Origin: Pseudomonadota bacterium
GTDB taxonomy: Bacteria > Pseudomonadota > Alphaproteobacteria > Rhizobiales > Xanthobacteraceae
Reading direction: 5' to 3'
Assembly (NCBI GenBank): GCA_023434095.1
Contig: JAEYTJ010000376.1
Span: 1-23,331, forward strand
Length of the DNA stretch: 23,331 bases
How positions within the stretch are numbered: position 1 is the first letter of the stretch; each line of letters opens with the position of its first letter. Positions 8,166 to 15,188 of this stretch are shown here, in pieces. The notes beneath the pieces were generated by a model that saw only the letters and a program-made list of their open reading frames with translations, searched no databases and was not told the origin of the DNA. Position numbers and translations under genes: made by a program.

Positions 8166-8222
8166 GCGGGAGCGCCTTGGCACGCTCCCGCGAGAAGGTG
8201 CCGGGAGCGCGTGCTCCCGGCG
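8166..8222. repeat. Two adjacent strong stem-loops between binding-protein and permease genes
   Basis: Stem-loop 1 has a perfect 9-bp stem GCGGGAGCG (8166-8174) / CGCTCCCGC (8183-8191) with an 8-base loop. Stem-loop 2 has GCCGGGAGC (8200-8208) / GCTCCCGGC (8213-8221), also perfect over 9 bp, with a 4-base loop. The arms share GGGAGCG/CGCTCCC, so the two can also pair with each other in alternative folds. There is no T-run on the leftward side of either, so read-through with RNA stabilisation of the upstream binding-protein message is more likely than full termination. Such elements often make a periplasmic binding protein more abundant than its permeases. Confidence 0.7.
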
Positions 8223-8232
8223 GGGCCGGCCG

Positions 8233-9396
8233 TCAGGCCGACTTGAAGCGGGCCATCAGCTCGGCGCGGTTCGGGTCGGTCAGCGTCGCCGCCGCGCCGA
8301 ATTCCAGCGGGGCGAGCAGGTCGGCGGCGGGGTAGAGGATCGGGTTGTCGAGCAGGTCCTTGGGCAGCAGGGCGTTGACGCGCGCATCGGTGGAAGGCGC
8401 GCCATTGGCGATGTGCTCCTTCACCGCCACCTTGGGGTCCATCAGGTGGTTCAGCAGCGCATAGGCCGCCGGCTTGTTCGGCGCGTCCTTCGGGATGGCG
8501 TAGAAATCGGTCCAGATCTCGCCGCCCTCCTTGCCGAGCACATAGTCGATCTCGGGAATGTCGCGGTGCAGCTGCGCGCCGTCATTGGTCCAGCACATGG
8601 TCAGCCAGGCGTCGCCGCTGCGCATGGCGGGCTGGTAGTCGCTGGAAATGGCGAAGAGGTGCGGCTTGACCTTGAGCAGCAGCTCCTCGGCCTTGGCCAG
8701 TTCGTCCGGCTTCAGCGAGTTGAAGGAATAGCCGTAATATTTCAGTGCGTTGCCGATGGTGGTGAGCTGATAGTCGTGGACCATGGAGCGGCCGCTGCCG
8801 GTGGTCATGGCCACGTCGAAGAAGCTCTTCCAGCTGTCCATCGGCGCGGTGAGCTTCTTGGTGTTCGTCGCGAAGCCGGTGGTGCCCCAGTTCTTCGGCA
8901 CCGCGCACAGCACGCCGGCCACCTCGCCTTCGGCGGTAAAGCGCTTGTTCTGTGCGGCGGGGTCGTAGTTCGGCAGCTTGGCGAGGTCGAGCGGGTCGAT
9001 CAGATCGAGCTGGCGATAGGTCGAGATGGTGTAGTTGGTCGGCACGAACAGCGACCAGCCCGAGCCGCCGGCCTGCAGCTTGGCCAGCATTTCCTCGTTG
9101 GAGCCGAATACGTTCACCTCCACCGCCACGCCGGTCTTGGTGGTGAAATCGATGAAGGTCTGCGGGTCGTGGTAGTTCGGCCAGGTGGCGATCGACATGC
9201 GGTCGCCCAGTTCGCCGGCCGCGAAGGCCGGCGTGGGCCGCAGCCCCAACTCGCTGGCGAGCACGGCGGTGGCCACGCCGAGGCCGGTCACGCCGAGAAA
9301 GTGCCGGCGGCTGATGGAGCCGCGGCGGAAGCGCAGCAGCTGATCGATGAATTCACCCGCCGATAGCGGCAGGCCGTCACGATACGACTTCGACAT
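8233..9396 (-). CDS. Tat-exported extracellular solute-binding protein, PotD/PotF-like
   Basis: This 387-residue periplasmic binding protein would deliver substrate to the adjacent permeases. The N-terminus contains SRRHFLGV (residues 29-36), a twin-arginine signal, followed by a hydrophobic stretch and an AFA-A cleavage site near 57-60. The mature part starts MSIATWPNYHDPQTF, resembling the NWxxY start of PotD-type proteins. NVFGSNEEMLAKLQAG and the later GEIWTDFYAIPKDAPN also match the family. The substrate could be a polyamine, but relatives bind many other amines, opines and organic acids, so it is left open. It overlaps the upstream ATPase gene by 20 bases (translational coupling). The stem-loop pair just after its stop may raise its expression over the permeases. 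Confidence 0.9.
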   Translation of the reverse strand: MSKSYRDGLPLSAGEFIDQLLRFRRGSISRRHFLGVTGLGVATAVLASELGLRPTPAFAAGELGDRMSIATWPNYHDPQTFIDFTTKTGVAVEVNVFGSNEEMLAKLQAGGSGWSLFVPTNYTISTYRQLDLIDPLDLAKLPNYDPAAQNKRFTAEGEVAGVLCAVPKNWGTTGFATNTKKLTAPMDSWKSFFDVAMTTGSGRSMVHDYQLTTIGNALKYYGYSFNSLKPDELAKAEELLLKVKPHLFAISSDYQPAMRSGDAWLTMCWTNDGAQLHRDIPEIDYVLGKEGGEIWTDFYAIPKDAPNKPAAYALLNHLMDPKVAVKEHIANGAPSTDARVNALLPKDLLDNPILYPAADLLAPLEFGAAATLTDPNRAELMARFKSA

Positions 9397-10522
9397 GGCT
9401 GGTTTCCCTCTGGGTGGTCTTGTTGTCCGCCGCCGGAAACGCCAGCGGCGCGCCGGGGTTGAAGCTGATGGCGACCCGGTCGCCCGGTTTCAGGAGATCG
9501 CTCTGCGCCGCGTCGTGGTCGGCGGTGGCGAGCAGGGTGCCGAGAAGCGGCACCTCGATGGCGTATTCGGCGGTGGAGCCGAGGAAGATGCGGTTGCGGA
9601 TGATGCCGGCAAGGCCTGTCTCGGCGGTGGCAGTGCCGAGCCGCAGTGCCTCGGGCCGCAGGCTTACCGACACCGCCGCGCCGGCGGCGACATCCCCACC
9701 GAGGCGGGCGCCGATATCCATCCCGTTGGCGAGGCGGATGCGGGCGCCGCCGGCCGCGTTCTCCAGCACCGTGCCGTCGAGGAAATTGGTCTTGCCGACG
9801 AAAGCGGCGACGAAGCGGTCGGCCGGACGGTCATAGATCTCGTCCGGCGCGCCGAGCTGGACGATGCGCCCGCCATTCATCACGCACACCACATCGCTCA
9901 TCGACAGCGCCTCTTCCTGGTCGTGGGTGACGAGGACGAAGGTGATGCCGAGTTCGCGCTGCAGGTTCTGCAGCTCGATCTGCATATCGGTGCGCAGCTT
10001 CTTGTCGAGCGCGGCGAGCGGCTCGTCGAGCAGCAGCACGGAGGGGCGGTTCACCAGCGCGCGGGCCAGCGCCACGCGCTGCTGCTGGCCGCCGGAGAGT
10101 TCATGGACCTTGCGCCTGCCGAAGCCGGCGAGCTGCACCATCGCCAGCGCGTCCGCCGTGCGCCGGGCGATTTCCGAGGAGGTCAGGCGCGGGCGCAGCT
10201 GGCGCAGCCCGTAGGCGACATTGGCACTGACGTCGAAATGCGGGAACAGCGCATAGTGCTGGAACACCATGTTCACCGGCCGGCGGTAGGGCGGCACGTC
10301 CGCCATGTCGGCCCCGCCGATCAGCACCTGTCCGGTGGTCGGCTGCTCGAAGCCGCCGATCATGCGCAGACAGGTCGTCTTGCCGCAGCCGGAAGGGCCG
10401 AGCAGGGCGATGAACGCGCCCTTCGGCACGGCGAAATCGGTGGGGTGGACGGCGGTGACGTCGCCATAGCGCTTGCTGACGCCGCGAAACTCGATGTCGA
10501 GGGTCTGCTGGGCCACCGGCAC
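9377..10522 (-). CDS. ABC transporter ATPase, PotA-type with TOBE domain
   Basis: The 381-residue cytoplasmic ATPase drives the importer. All nucleotide-binding motifs are intact: Walker A GPSGCGKTT (42-50), Q-loop Gln88 (VFQHYALFPH), signature LSGGQQQRVALARAL (142-156), Walker B LLLDEP (163-168) and H-loop His200. Residues from about 240 form a TOBE-type regulatory region, including LRPEALRL, as in PotA, MalK and related CUT1/spermidine ATPases. A GTG at 10522 is the start, with GGAGA repeats immediately upstream. It is the first gene of the five-gene leftward operon and is divergent from the LuxR-type regulator 134 bases away. The ATPase-first order and overlap with the binding-protein gene are typical of such operons. 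Confidence 0.95.
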   Translation of the reverse strand: MPVAQQTLDIEFRGVSKRYGDVTAVHPTDFAVPKGAFIALLGPSGCGKTTCLRMIGGFEQPTTGQVLIGGADMADVPPYRRPVNMVFQHYALFPHFDVSANVAYGLRQLRPRLTSSEIARRTADALAMVQLAGFGRRKVHELSGGQQQRVALARALVNRPSVLLLDEPLAALDKKLRTDMQIELQNLQRELGITFVLVTHDQEEALSMSDVVCVMNGGRIVQLGAPDEIYDRPADRFVAAFVGKTNFLDGTVLENAAGGARIRLANGMDIGARLGGDVAAGAAVSVSLRPEALRLGTATAETGLAGIIRNRIFLGSTAEYAIEVPLLGTLLATADHDAAQSDLLKPGDRVAISFNPGAPLAFPAADNKTTQRETSHVEVVS

Positions 10523-10656
10523 TCTCCGCAGCTCTCCAGCCGCGCTCAGCGAGGCGGCCGGGTCGTCATTGGATAAAATGCTAATACCGAGGCGTTTGAG
10601 GGTATATACCTTCTGAGTGGTAGAAAGGGCCTATATATCAGTCAGAAGGGGTATAG
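10523..10656. promoter_or_regulatory. Divergent control region of the importer operon and the LuxR-type gene
   Basis: This 134-base gap lies between divergent start codons and is visibly richer in A/T than its surroundings. It contains a perfect 10-bp palindrome GGTATATACC (10601-10610), a plausible operator, and a second A/T-rich run CTATATATC (10631-10639). The ribosome binding site of the LuxR-type gene is AAGGGG (10646-10651). The likeliest reading is that the LuxR protein binds the palindrome and controls both directions. I cannot assign -35/-10 boxes with confidence. Confidence 0.65.
10605..10655 (+). repeat. Long inverted repeat reaching the luxR-type ribosome binding site
   Basis: Bases 10605-10616 (TATACCTTCTGA) pair with 10642-10655 (TCAGAAGGGGTATA) in antiparallel order: four TATA pairs, a GG bulge at 10650-10651, then eight consecutive pairs CCTTCTGA/TCAGAAGG. 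The 25-base spacer lies at 10617-10641. The right arm contains most of the AAGGGG ribosome binding site. In DNA it could be two operator half-sites; in RNA it would hide the ribosome binding site, provided transcription starts upstream of the left arm. Confidence 0.6.
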
Positions 10657-11535
10657 ATGGTGAGCAGAGGCGGTGCTGCCGGCGCGCGGGGCGAGGGCGA
10701 GCGCGCACACGCGGCGCGGCTGCTGGCCGAGGCCATCGCGGCGGCGCATGAGCGCAGCGCCAATGTCCGCACCGGGCCGGGCGACGATCCGTTCGGCCAC
10801 GCCCTCATCGCCTGGCTGCGCGCGCATCTGCCCTTCGACCATTGCGTCGCCTTCGGCTATCGCGGCACGGCGAGGCCGCCCTTGCTGTTCGAAACCTTCA
10901 ACCGCGCGGAGAGCCATGTCTATGTGACGCTCTACCAGGTCGGCCCCTATCTGCTCGATCCGTTCTACCACGCCGCCATCGAGCGCATCGAGGGCTTCCG
11001 CCGCATGCGCGAGCTGGCGCCCGACCGCTTCTACGCCAGCGAATATTACCGCTCCTACTACAGCCAGACCGTGCTGGCCGAGGAGGTCGGCTTCTTCGTG
11101 CCGCTGGCCAATGGCGCGAGCGTGGTGGTGTCGCTGATGCGCAAGGCCGCCTCCGGCGCCTTCGGCGCGACGCAGGTGCGCCTGCTGCGCGAGCTGGCGC
11201 CCATCGTGCTCAGCCTGTGCCGGCTGCGCTGGGGCGAGGAGGCGATCGGCGAGGAGGCGGGCAGCCACACGGGCCGCACCGGGGCCAGCGCCGGGGCGGG
11301 CGGACGGGAACTCGACCGCGGCAAGATCTGGCGGGACCTCTCCCTCACCGAACGGGAGGGCGAGGTGGTCGACCTCATCCTGCAGGGCCATTCCGCCGAT
11401 TCCATCGCCCGGCTGCTGTCGATCTCCGCCGGCACGGCGAAGGTCCACCGCCGCAACATCTACCGCAAGCTCAACATCAACTCGCAGGCCGGGCTGTTCG
11501 CCCATTTCGTCGCGCTGATGCGGCGCACGCCGTAG
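10657..11535 (+). CDS. LuxR-family transcriptional regulator
   Basis: The 292-residue product has a C-terminal LuxR/GerE helix-turn-helix at about 228-286, with LTEREGEVVDLILQG (230-244) and the recognition region GTAKVHRRNIYRKL (259-272). The N-terminal part (about 45-190) is a sensor-like domain containing LDPFYHAAIERIEGFRRM and DRFYASEYYRSYY. It lacks the clear pattern of acyl-homoserine-lactone binding domains and resembles the uncharacterised sensor of many alphaproteobacterial regulators beside catabolic operons. A Gly/Ala-rich linker (about 197-220) joins the two. No receiver domain is present, so it is not a standard response regulator. The divergent position makes the importer operon its likely target (inference). 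Its stop lies 3 bases from the convergent membrane-protein gene's stop. Confidence 0.9.
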   Translation: MVSRGGAAGARGEGERAHAARLLAEAIAAAHERSANVRTGPGDDPFGHALIAWLRAHLPFDHCVAFGYRGTARPPLLFETFNRAESHVYVTLYQVGPYLLDPFYHAAIERIEGFRRMRELAPDRFYASEYYRSYYSQTVLAEEVGFFVPLANGASVVVSLMRKAASGAFGATQVRLLRELAPIVLSLCRLRWGEEAIGEEAGSHTGRTGASAGAGGRELDRGKIWRDLSLTEREGEVVDLILQGHSADSIARLLSISAGTAKVHRRNIYRKLNINSQAGLFAHFVALMRRTP

Positions 11536-11538
11536 CGG

Positions 11539-12399
11539 TCAGCCCTTCGCCGCCGTCGCGCTCTCGCGCATCATCAGCGCCGCGCCGAGGAAGAAGCCGA
11601 ACGCGCCGAGACCGAGCAGCACGTTGGCGAGGTCGCCGATCCACCCCGCCTCGCCGCCGCGCGGTACATAGGCGAGGGTGGAGGCGGCCATGAAGGCGAC
11701 GCAGCCGAGCAGGTTGATGAACACGATCTGCCAGTCGAGCCGGCGCGGCCGCCAGCTCCAGTAGCCGTGCGCGGTCTCGACGAAGGCGAGATAGCCCGAC
11801 ACGAGGAACAGCACAGAGCCGACCATGCCCGGCAGCCAGACCGCGAGGTCCTGCGCCTCCCAGCCGGCGCCCGCCACCAGCGGGTCGAAGGTGTTGAAAT
11901 TGAACGCCACCGTGCCGATGAACTGGCAGAAGGTGCTCAGCCATCCCGCGCTGTGCGGGTGCCAGCCGAGAAGCGAGATGCGGCGCGGCGCGGTCGCGTC
12001 GTTCGGGTCGAGCGTGAAGGCGCTCTGGTTGGCCGCCTGGAAATGCTGGAGATAGCCTGCCAGCGTGAACGGGATCGACCCCATGAAGAACACGATGTTG
12101 ATCGGGGTCGCCGCCGGCGCGATGTCGGCTGGAAGCAGGCTCAGCGCGCTTCCCGTCATGAACAGCAGCGAGCCGAGCGCGAACAGCGCGCCGGTCCACC
12201 AATTGTAGCCCTGCGTCTGCCAGAACGGGACCGGTGCGTTCTCCAGCGCCCGGGCGGCGCGCGCCAGCCCCTTGCGATGCTGGCGGGCCTGCCAGACGAT
12301 GCGGCGGCCGGCGAGCCGGTAGCTTCGCCGGGTGATGAAGGGCCACGGCCCGGCAACAAGAATGCGCAGGCCCGAGGGGTGGAGATGCACGCCCTTCAT
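11539..12399 (-). CDS. Six-helix membrane protein made of three similar helix pairs (YrhK-like)
   Basis: I recognise no named family with certainty. The 286-residue product has a basic cytoplasmic N-terminus (1-60) and six likely helices (about 67-88, 99-119, 154-172, 187-208, 224-244, 254-276). They fall into three pairs that look alike. First helices read LGSLLFMTG (75-83), IGTVAFNF (161-168) and LGCVAFM (231-237). Second helices read GSIPFTLAGYLQ (107-118), GSVLFLVSGYLA (194-205) and GAFGFFLGAALM (265-276). This hairpin pattern resembles the small YrhK domain, so internal triplication is inferred. A GGAGAGG precedes the ATG. The gene begins 37 bases after the amidase stop on the same strand, so the two are probably one operon; the role may be in the envelope. 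Confidence 0.75.
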   Translation of the reverse strand: MKGVHLHPSGLRILVAGPWPFITRRSYRLAGRRIVWQARQHRKGLARAARALENAPVPFWQTQGYNWWTGALFALGSLLFMTGSALSLLPADIAPAATPINIVFFMGSIPFTLAGYLQHFQAANQSAFTLDPNDATAPRRISLLGWHPHSAGWLSTFCQFIGTVAFNFNTFDPLVAGAGWEAQDLAVWLPGMVGSVLFLVSGYLAFVETAHGYWSWRPRRLDWQIVFINLLGCVAFMAASTLAYVPRGGEAGWIGDLANVLLGLGAFGFFLGAALMMRESATAAKG

Positions 12400-12436
12400 C
12401 TGGCCTCTCCGCCGGGGGCGGGGCGCGGGAAAGGCC

Positions 12437-13549
12437 TCACGCCGCCTGCGCCGCCTTCAGCGCGGCGGTGGCGTCGTCCACTTCGGCGAGCCGGTCCAGC
12501 GGCAGCACACGCGGTTCCCCGACATCGGCCAGAGCCCCAAGGTCGAAGCGGGTGAAGTTGAGGCTTCGGTAGTCGCGCACGAAGAACAGCTTGCGGTCGA
12601 GGTCCGAGAGGCTGGTCCAGCAGGTATATTCGGTGGCGTAGGCTTGGCCCTGCGGCTGCTCCAGCCCCGCTACTTCCATGTGCCCGCCGCCCTCGCCGGG
12701 GTAATCGATGCTCACCCCGCGCGGCCGGTCGAAATTGTTGAGGATGTGCGCCAGGGTGCGCACCGCGAGGTCCGGCGTCGCCGCCTTCTCCGTGAACGCG
12801 GCGTAATAGGCGGCGCGCACGAAGCGGCCGACCGAGGTGTTGGACGCCGGCAAGCCCGCCGTGGCGATGCCGGAATCCGGCTGCACCGCCTTGTAGCCGC
12901 CGAAGCTCGCCGTGGAGCGGTCGACATTGGAGAGGAAGGTGTAGTTGTTCAGATTGGTGAGGTGCCAGCCGAAATTCGGCCCGTTGGTCATTACTCCCAC
13001 CGGGTTGTCATAGATTTTCATCTCGCCGCGGTCGAACTCGATCACCAGCGCCGCGCCGGTCGCGTCGTGCACCACGTAGTGGAACGGCGATTCCACCCCG
13101 CCCAGTATCGCCAGCGGCACCAGCAGGATCGGCTGCGCCGCGACCGCCTCCTTCACCTGCGCCACCGTCGCGAACTGGCCGAGGCACCAGCCGCCGAGAT
13201 CGGAGGCAGAGAGCACGGCCTGCGTCATCTCCACCGCGCGCTGCCGGCCGCCGGCGGTGGGGTAGGAGAGCAGGCTGAAGGTCAGGCCCTGATCGTTCAG
13301 CCCTTCCAGCACCTTGAGATCGTCGATGCCGGTGGGGGCCTCGGGCGTGGGAATGCGGCTCGGCATGGTGACCGCGAGCACGGCGTGGCGCGCCCGGTAC
13401 TCCACCGGCGCATGTCCCTCCACCGTCGAGCGGGTGGCGAAGCCGGCCGGGAAATAGGCCATCTGATAGGGCAGGTCGAGGGTCAGCTCCAGCGTGCGGC
13501 CGAAATAGGCCTTGCCGCCTGCGTCACGATAGCCGAGCGATGTGCACAT
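12437..13549 (-). CDS. Choloylglycine hydrolase/penicillin V acylase-family amidase (linear amide C-N hydrolase)
   Basis: The 370-residue protein is an N-terminal nucleophile hydrolase. It starts MCTS, so removal of Met exposes the catalytic Cys2. Arg18 lies in GRTLE, and Glu21 stands where bile-salt hydrolases have Asp. Asn85 (LNDQGL), Asn182 (IYDNPVGVMTNGP) and Arg242 (TSVGRFVRAAY) match the other active-site positions. The frame is open 45 codons upstream, but the start at 13549 is fixed by Cys2 and a GGAGGA 9 bases before it. No signal peptide is visible, so it is probably cytoplasmic. Family substrates include conjugated bile salts, penicillin V and, for Gram-negative members, N-acyl-homoserine lactones; which applies here is unknown. 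The membrane-protein gene follows 37 bases downstream. Confidence 0.92.
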   Translation of the reverse strand: MCTSLGYRDAGGKAYFGRTLELTLDLPYQMAYFPAGFATRSTVEGHAPVEYRARHAVLAVTMPSRIPTPEAPTGIDDLKVLEGLNDQGLTFSLLSYPTAGGRQRAVEMTQAVLSASDLGGWCLGQFATVAQVKEAVAAQPILLVPLAILGGVESPFHYVVHDATGAALVIEFDRGEMKIYDNPVGVMTNGPNFGWHLTNLNNYTFLSNVDRSTASFGGYKAVQPDSGIATAGLPASNTSVGRFVRAAYYAAFTEKAATPDLAVRTLAHILNNFDRPRGVSIDYPGEGGGHMEVAGLEQPQGQAYATEYTCWTSLSDLDRKLFFVRDYRSLNFTRFDLGALADVGEPRVLPLDRLAEVDDATAALKAAQAA

Positions 13550-13861
13550 ACCGTGCGTTCCTCCGGTTGGGGCAAGAGGCCATGCCTCGCCCACGCCTCG
13601 ACCCGCCGCTTTGCTTTCGCCGCCCCGCGTCGGCGGCGCCGCCGGGAGGCGAATGCGGTACTTTTGGTTGGTCGCACGATTCATCGATGGGGAAAAGACC
13701 GGGCGGCGCGACCCCTTCGCCCAGCGGCGGAATTTGCCCTCGCGGGAAGGGCTTGCTACCCGTTTACCCGACGTCTCCGACTCGGGGGGCTCTGCCGGAG
13801 AGCGACGTTGACCACTGGGGTTTCCGACACAGCGAGATCGGGGCGGCGGCGGGAGTGCCGC
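13550..13861. promoter_or_regulatory. 312-base divergent region between amidase gene and efflux operon
   Basis: No gene is supported here, although open frames run through it in several phases. On the amidase side, TCCTCC (13559-13564) is the complement of that gene's ribosome binding site. Just beyond it is a stem-loop of GGGC (13570-13573) / GCCC (13589-13592) and GAGGC (13576-13580) / GCCTC (13584-13588) with an AA bulge; it would sit in the amidase leader RNA. A perfect 12-bp palindrome GGCGGCGCCGCC occupies 13632-13643. The part nearest the efflux operon ends with GGGAG (13851-13855), the ribosome binding site of ytcA. Promoters for both directions must lie here, but no convincing boxes could be chosen. 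Confidence 0.55.
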
Positions 13862-14134
13862 GTGGCCGCGCTGTCGCGTGCGGCAACGGTCAGCCTCGCG
13901 GCGCTGCCGCTCGCCGGCTGTCTCTCGGCGGGGGCGCCCGCCATTCCGCTGTTCGGCGCCTATTTCCCCTCCTGGCTGCTCTGCGCCTTCATCGGCATTC
14001 TCGGGGCCGTGGTGGTGCGGCTCATGTTCATCCGTGCCGGCATCGACGATGCGCTGCCGGTCCGGCTGCCGGTCTATGTCTGCATCGCCGCCGCCATCGG
14101 CTTTGCCGTCTCGCTCCTCGGCTTCGGGCGGTAG
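13862..14134 (+). CDS. ytcA: YtcA-family small membrane lipoprotein
   Basis: This 90-residue protein begins at a GTG with a GGGAG site 6 bases upstream. The signal peptide ends in the lipobox LAGC (residues 17-20), so Cys20 would be lipidated. The following GAPAIPLFGAYFPSWLLC and two later hydrophobic helices (about 37-55 and 67-87) match the YtcA layout, and length agrees with Escherichia coli YtcA (about 91). In E. coli ytcA heads the mdtNOP operon; here it is likewise followed by mdtN after only 4 bases, which strongly supports the assignment. Its role in the pump is not known; a small accessory subunit is the usual guess. The open frame continues upstream, but starts there would put a basic stretch before the signal peptide. 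Confidence 0.85.
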   Translation: MAALSRAATVSLAALPLAGCLSAGAPAIPLFGAYFPSWLLCAFIGILGAVVVRLMFIRAGIDDALPVRLPVYVCIAAAIGFAVSLLGFGR

Positions 14135-14138
14135 GGCC

Positions 14139-15188
14139 GTGGAGGAAGAGACGCACCCCGCTCCCCGCCGCGGTCTCGGCCTGCTGGTGAGCCTGCTCGC
14201 GCTCGCCGGGGCGATTCTGCTCGGCTGGCATTATCTGCGCGATGCCGAGCTGAACCCGCTCTCGCAGGATGCGGAGCTGACGGCGGATGTCACGGCCATC
14301 GCCGCCTCGGTGCCCGGCCGGATCGCCGCCATCGCGGTGCGCGAGAACCAGGCGGTGGCCAAGGGCGAGCTCCTGTTCGCGCTCGACCCGGCCACCTACC
14401 AGTTGCAGGTGGCGCAGGCGAAGGCCGATCTCGCCCTCGCGGAGGCGGCGCTGGCCGACAAGCAGCGCACCGTCACGGCCGAGCGGGCCAATGCCGTCAT
14501 CGCACAGGAGCAGGTGACGCGGGCACGCCAGAACCTCGCCCTCGCCACGCAGACGCTCGCCCGGCTGGAGGCGCTGCGTCCCAAGGGTTATGTCAGCGCC
14601 CAGCAGGTGGACGACGCCGCCACCGCCAGGCGCGACGCCGAGGTGAGCCTGAAACAGGCGGTGCAGCAGGAAGCGGCGGCGGCGGTGCTGGTCAGCGACA
14701 CGGCGGCCGCGGTGGCTCTGGTGGAGGCGCGGCGCGCGGCGCTGGCGATTGCCGAGCGGGCGCTGGCCGACACGCAGGTCGTCGCCCCGTTCGACGGCCG
14801 GGTGGTGGGGCTGGAAACGGCGGTGGGCGAATATGTGCTGCCCGGCCAGTCGATCTTCGTGCTCATCGACACCGGCGCCTGGTTCACTTCCGCCGCCTTC
14901 GTCGAGACCGAGCTCGCCCGCATCCGCGTCGGCAACTGCGCGAGCGTCTACACGCTGGCCGATCGGGAGGTGAAGATACGCGGACGGGTCGAGGGCATCG
15001 GCTGGGGCGTGCAGTCGACCGAGCAGATCACCCTGCCGCGCAAGATGCCGATCGTGCCCAAGAGCCTCGACTGGGTGCGGGTGGCGCAGCGCTTCCCCGT
15101 GCGCATCCGTCTCATCGACCCGCCGGCCGATCTCATGCGCATCGGCGCCTCCGCCACCGCGACCGTGCACCATGACACGGATTGCTGA
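14139..15188 (+). CDS. mdtN: Membrane fusion protein of tripartite efflux pump (HlyD/EmrA-type)
   Basis: The 349-residue periplasmic adaptor links the inner-membrane transporter to the outer-membrane channel. One membrane anchor lies at about 12-30. The first biotinyl-lipoyl half follows (about 49-82, IAASVPGRIAAIAVRENQAV), then a long coiled coil (about 87-211, Ala-, Gln- and Arg-rich). The second lipoyl half is marked by APFDGRV (216-222) and VGEYVLPGQ, then a beta-barrel region. Length fits E. coli MdtN (343). It starts at a GTG 4 bases after ytcA with AGGG just upstream, and its 3' end overlaps mdtO by 17 bases, so the operon is translationally coupled. Substrates of this pump group include acriflavine, puromycin and aromatic acids. 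Confidence 0.92.
   Translation: MEEETHPAPRRGLGLLVSLLALAGAILLGWHYLRDAELNPLSQDAELTADVTAIAASVPGRIAAIAVRENQAVAKGELLFALDPATYQLQVAQAKADLALAEAALADKQRTVTAERANAVIAQEQVTRARQNLALATQTLARLEALRPKGYVSAQQVDDAATARRDAEVSLKQAVQQEAAAAVLVSDTAAAVALVEARRAALAIAERALADTQVVAPFDGRVVGLETAVGEYVLPGQSIFVLIDTGAWFTSAAFVETELARIRVGNCASVYTLADREVKIRGRVEGIGWGVQSTEQITLPRKMPIVPKSLDWVRVAQRFPVRIRLIDPPADLMRIGASATATVHHDTDC

Noticed and set aside
10657..11535. LuxR-type protein as a quorum-sensing receptor working with the nearby amidase
   Set aside because: The N-terminal domain does not show the acyl-homoserine-lactone-binding pattern and no luxI homologue is present; the importer operon is the closer divergent target.
13550..13684. 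45-codon N-terminal extension of the amidase
   Set aside because: The catalytic Cys must follow the start Met, and a strong ribosome binding site lies right before 13549.
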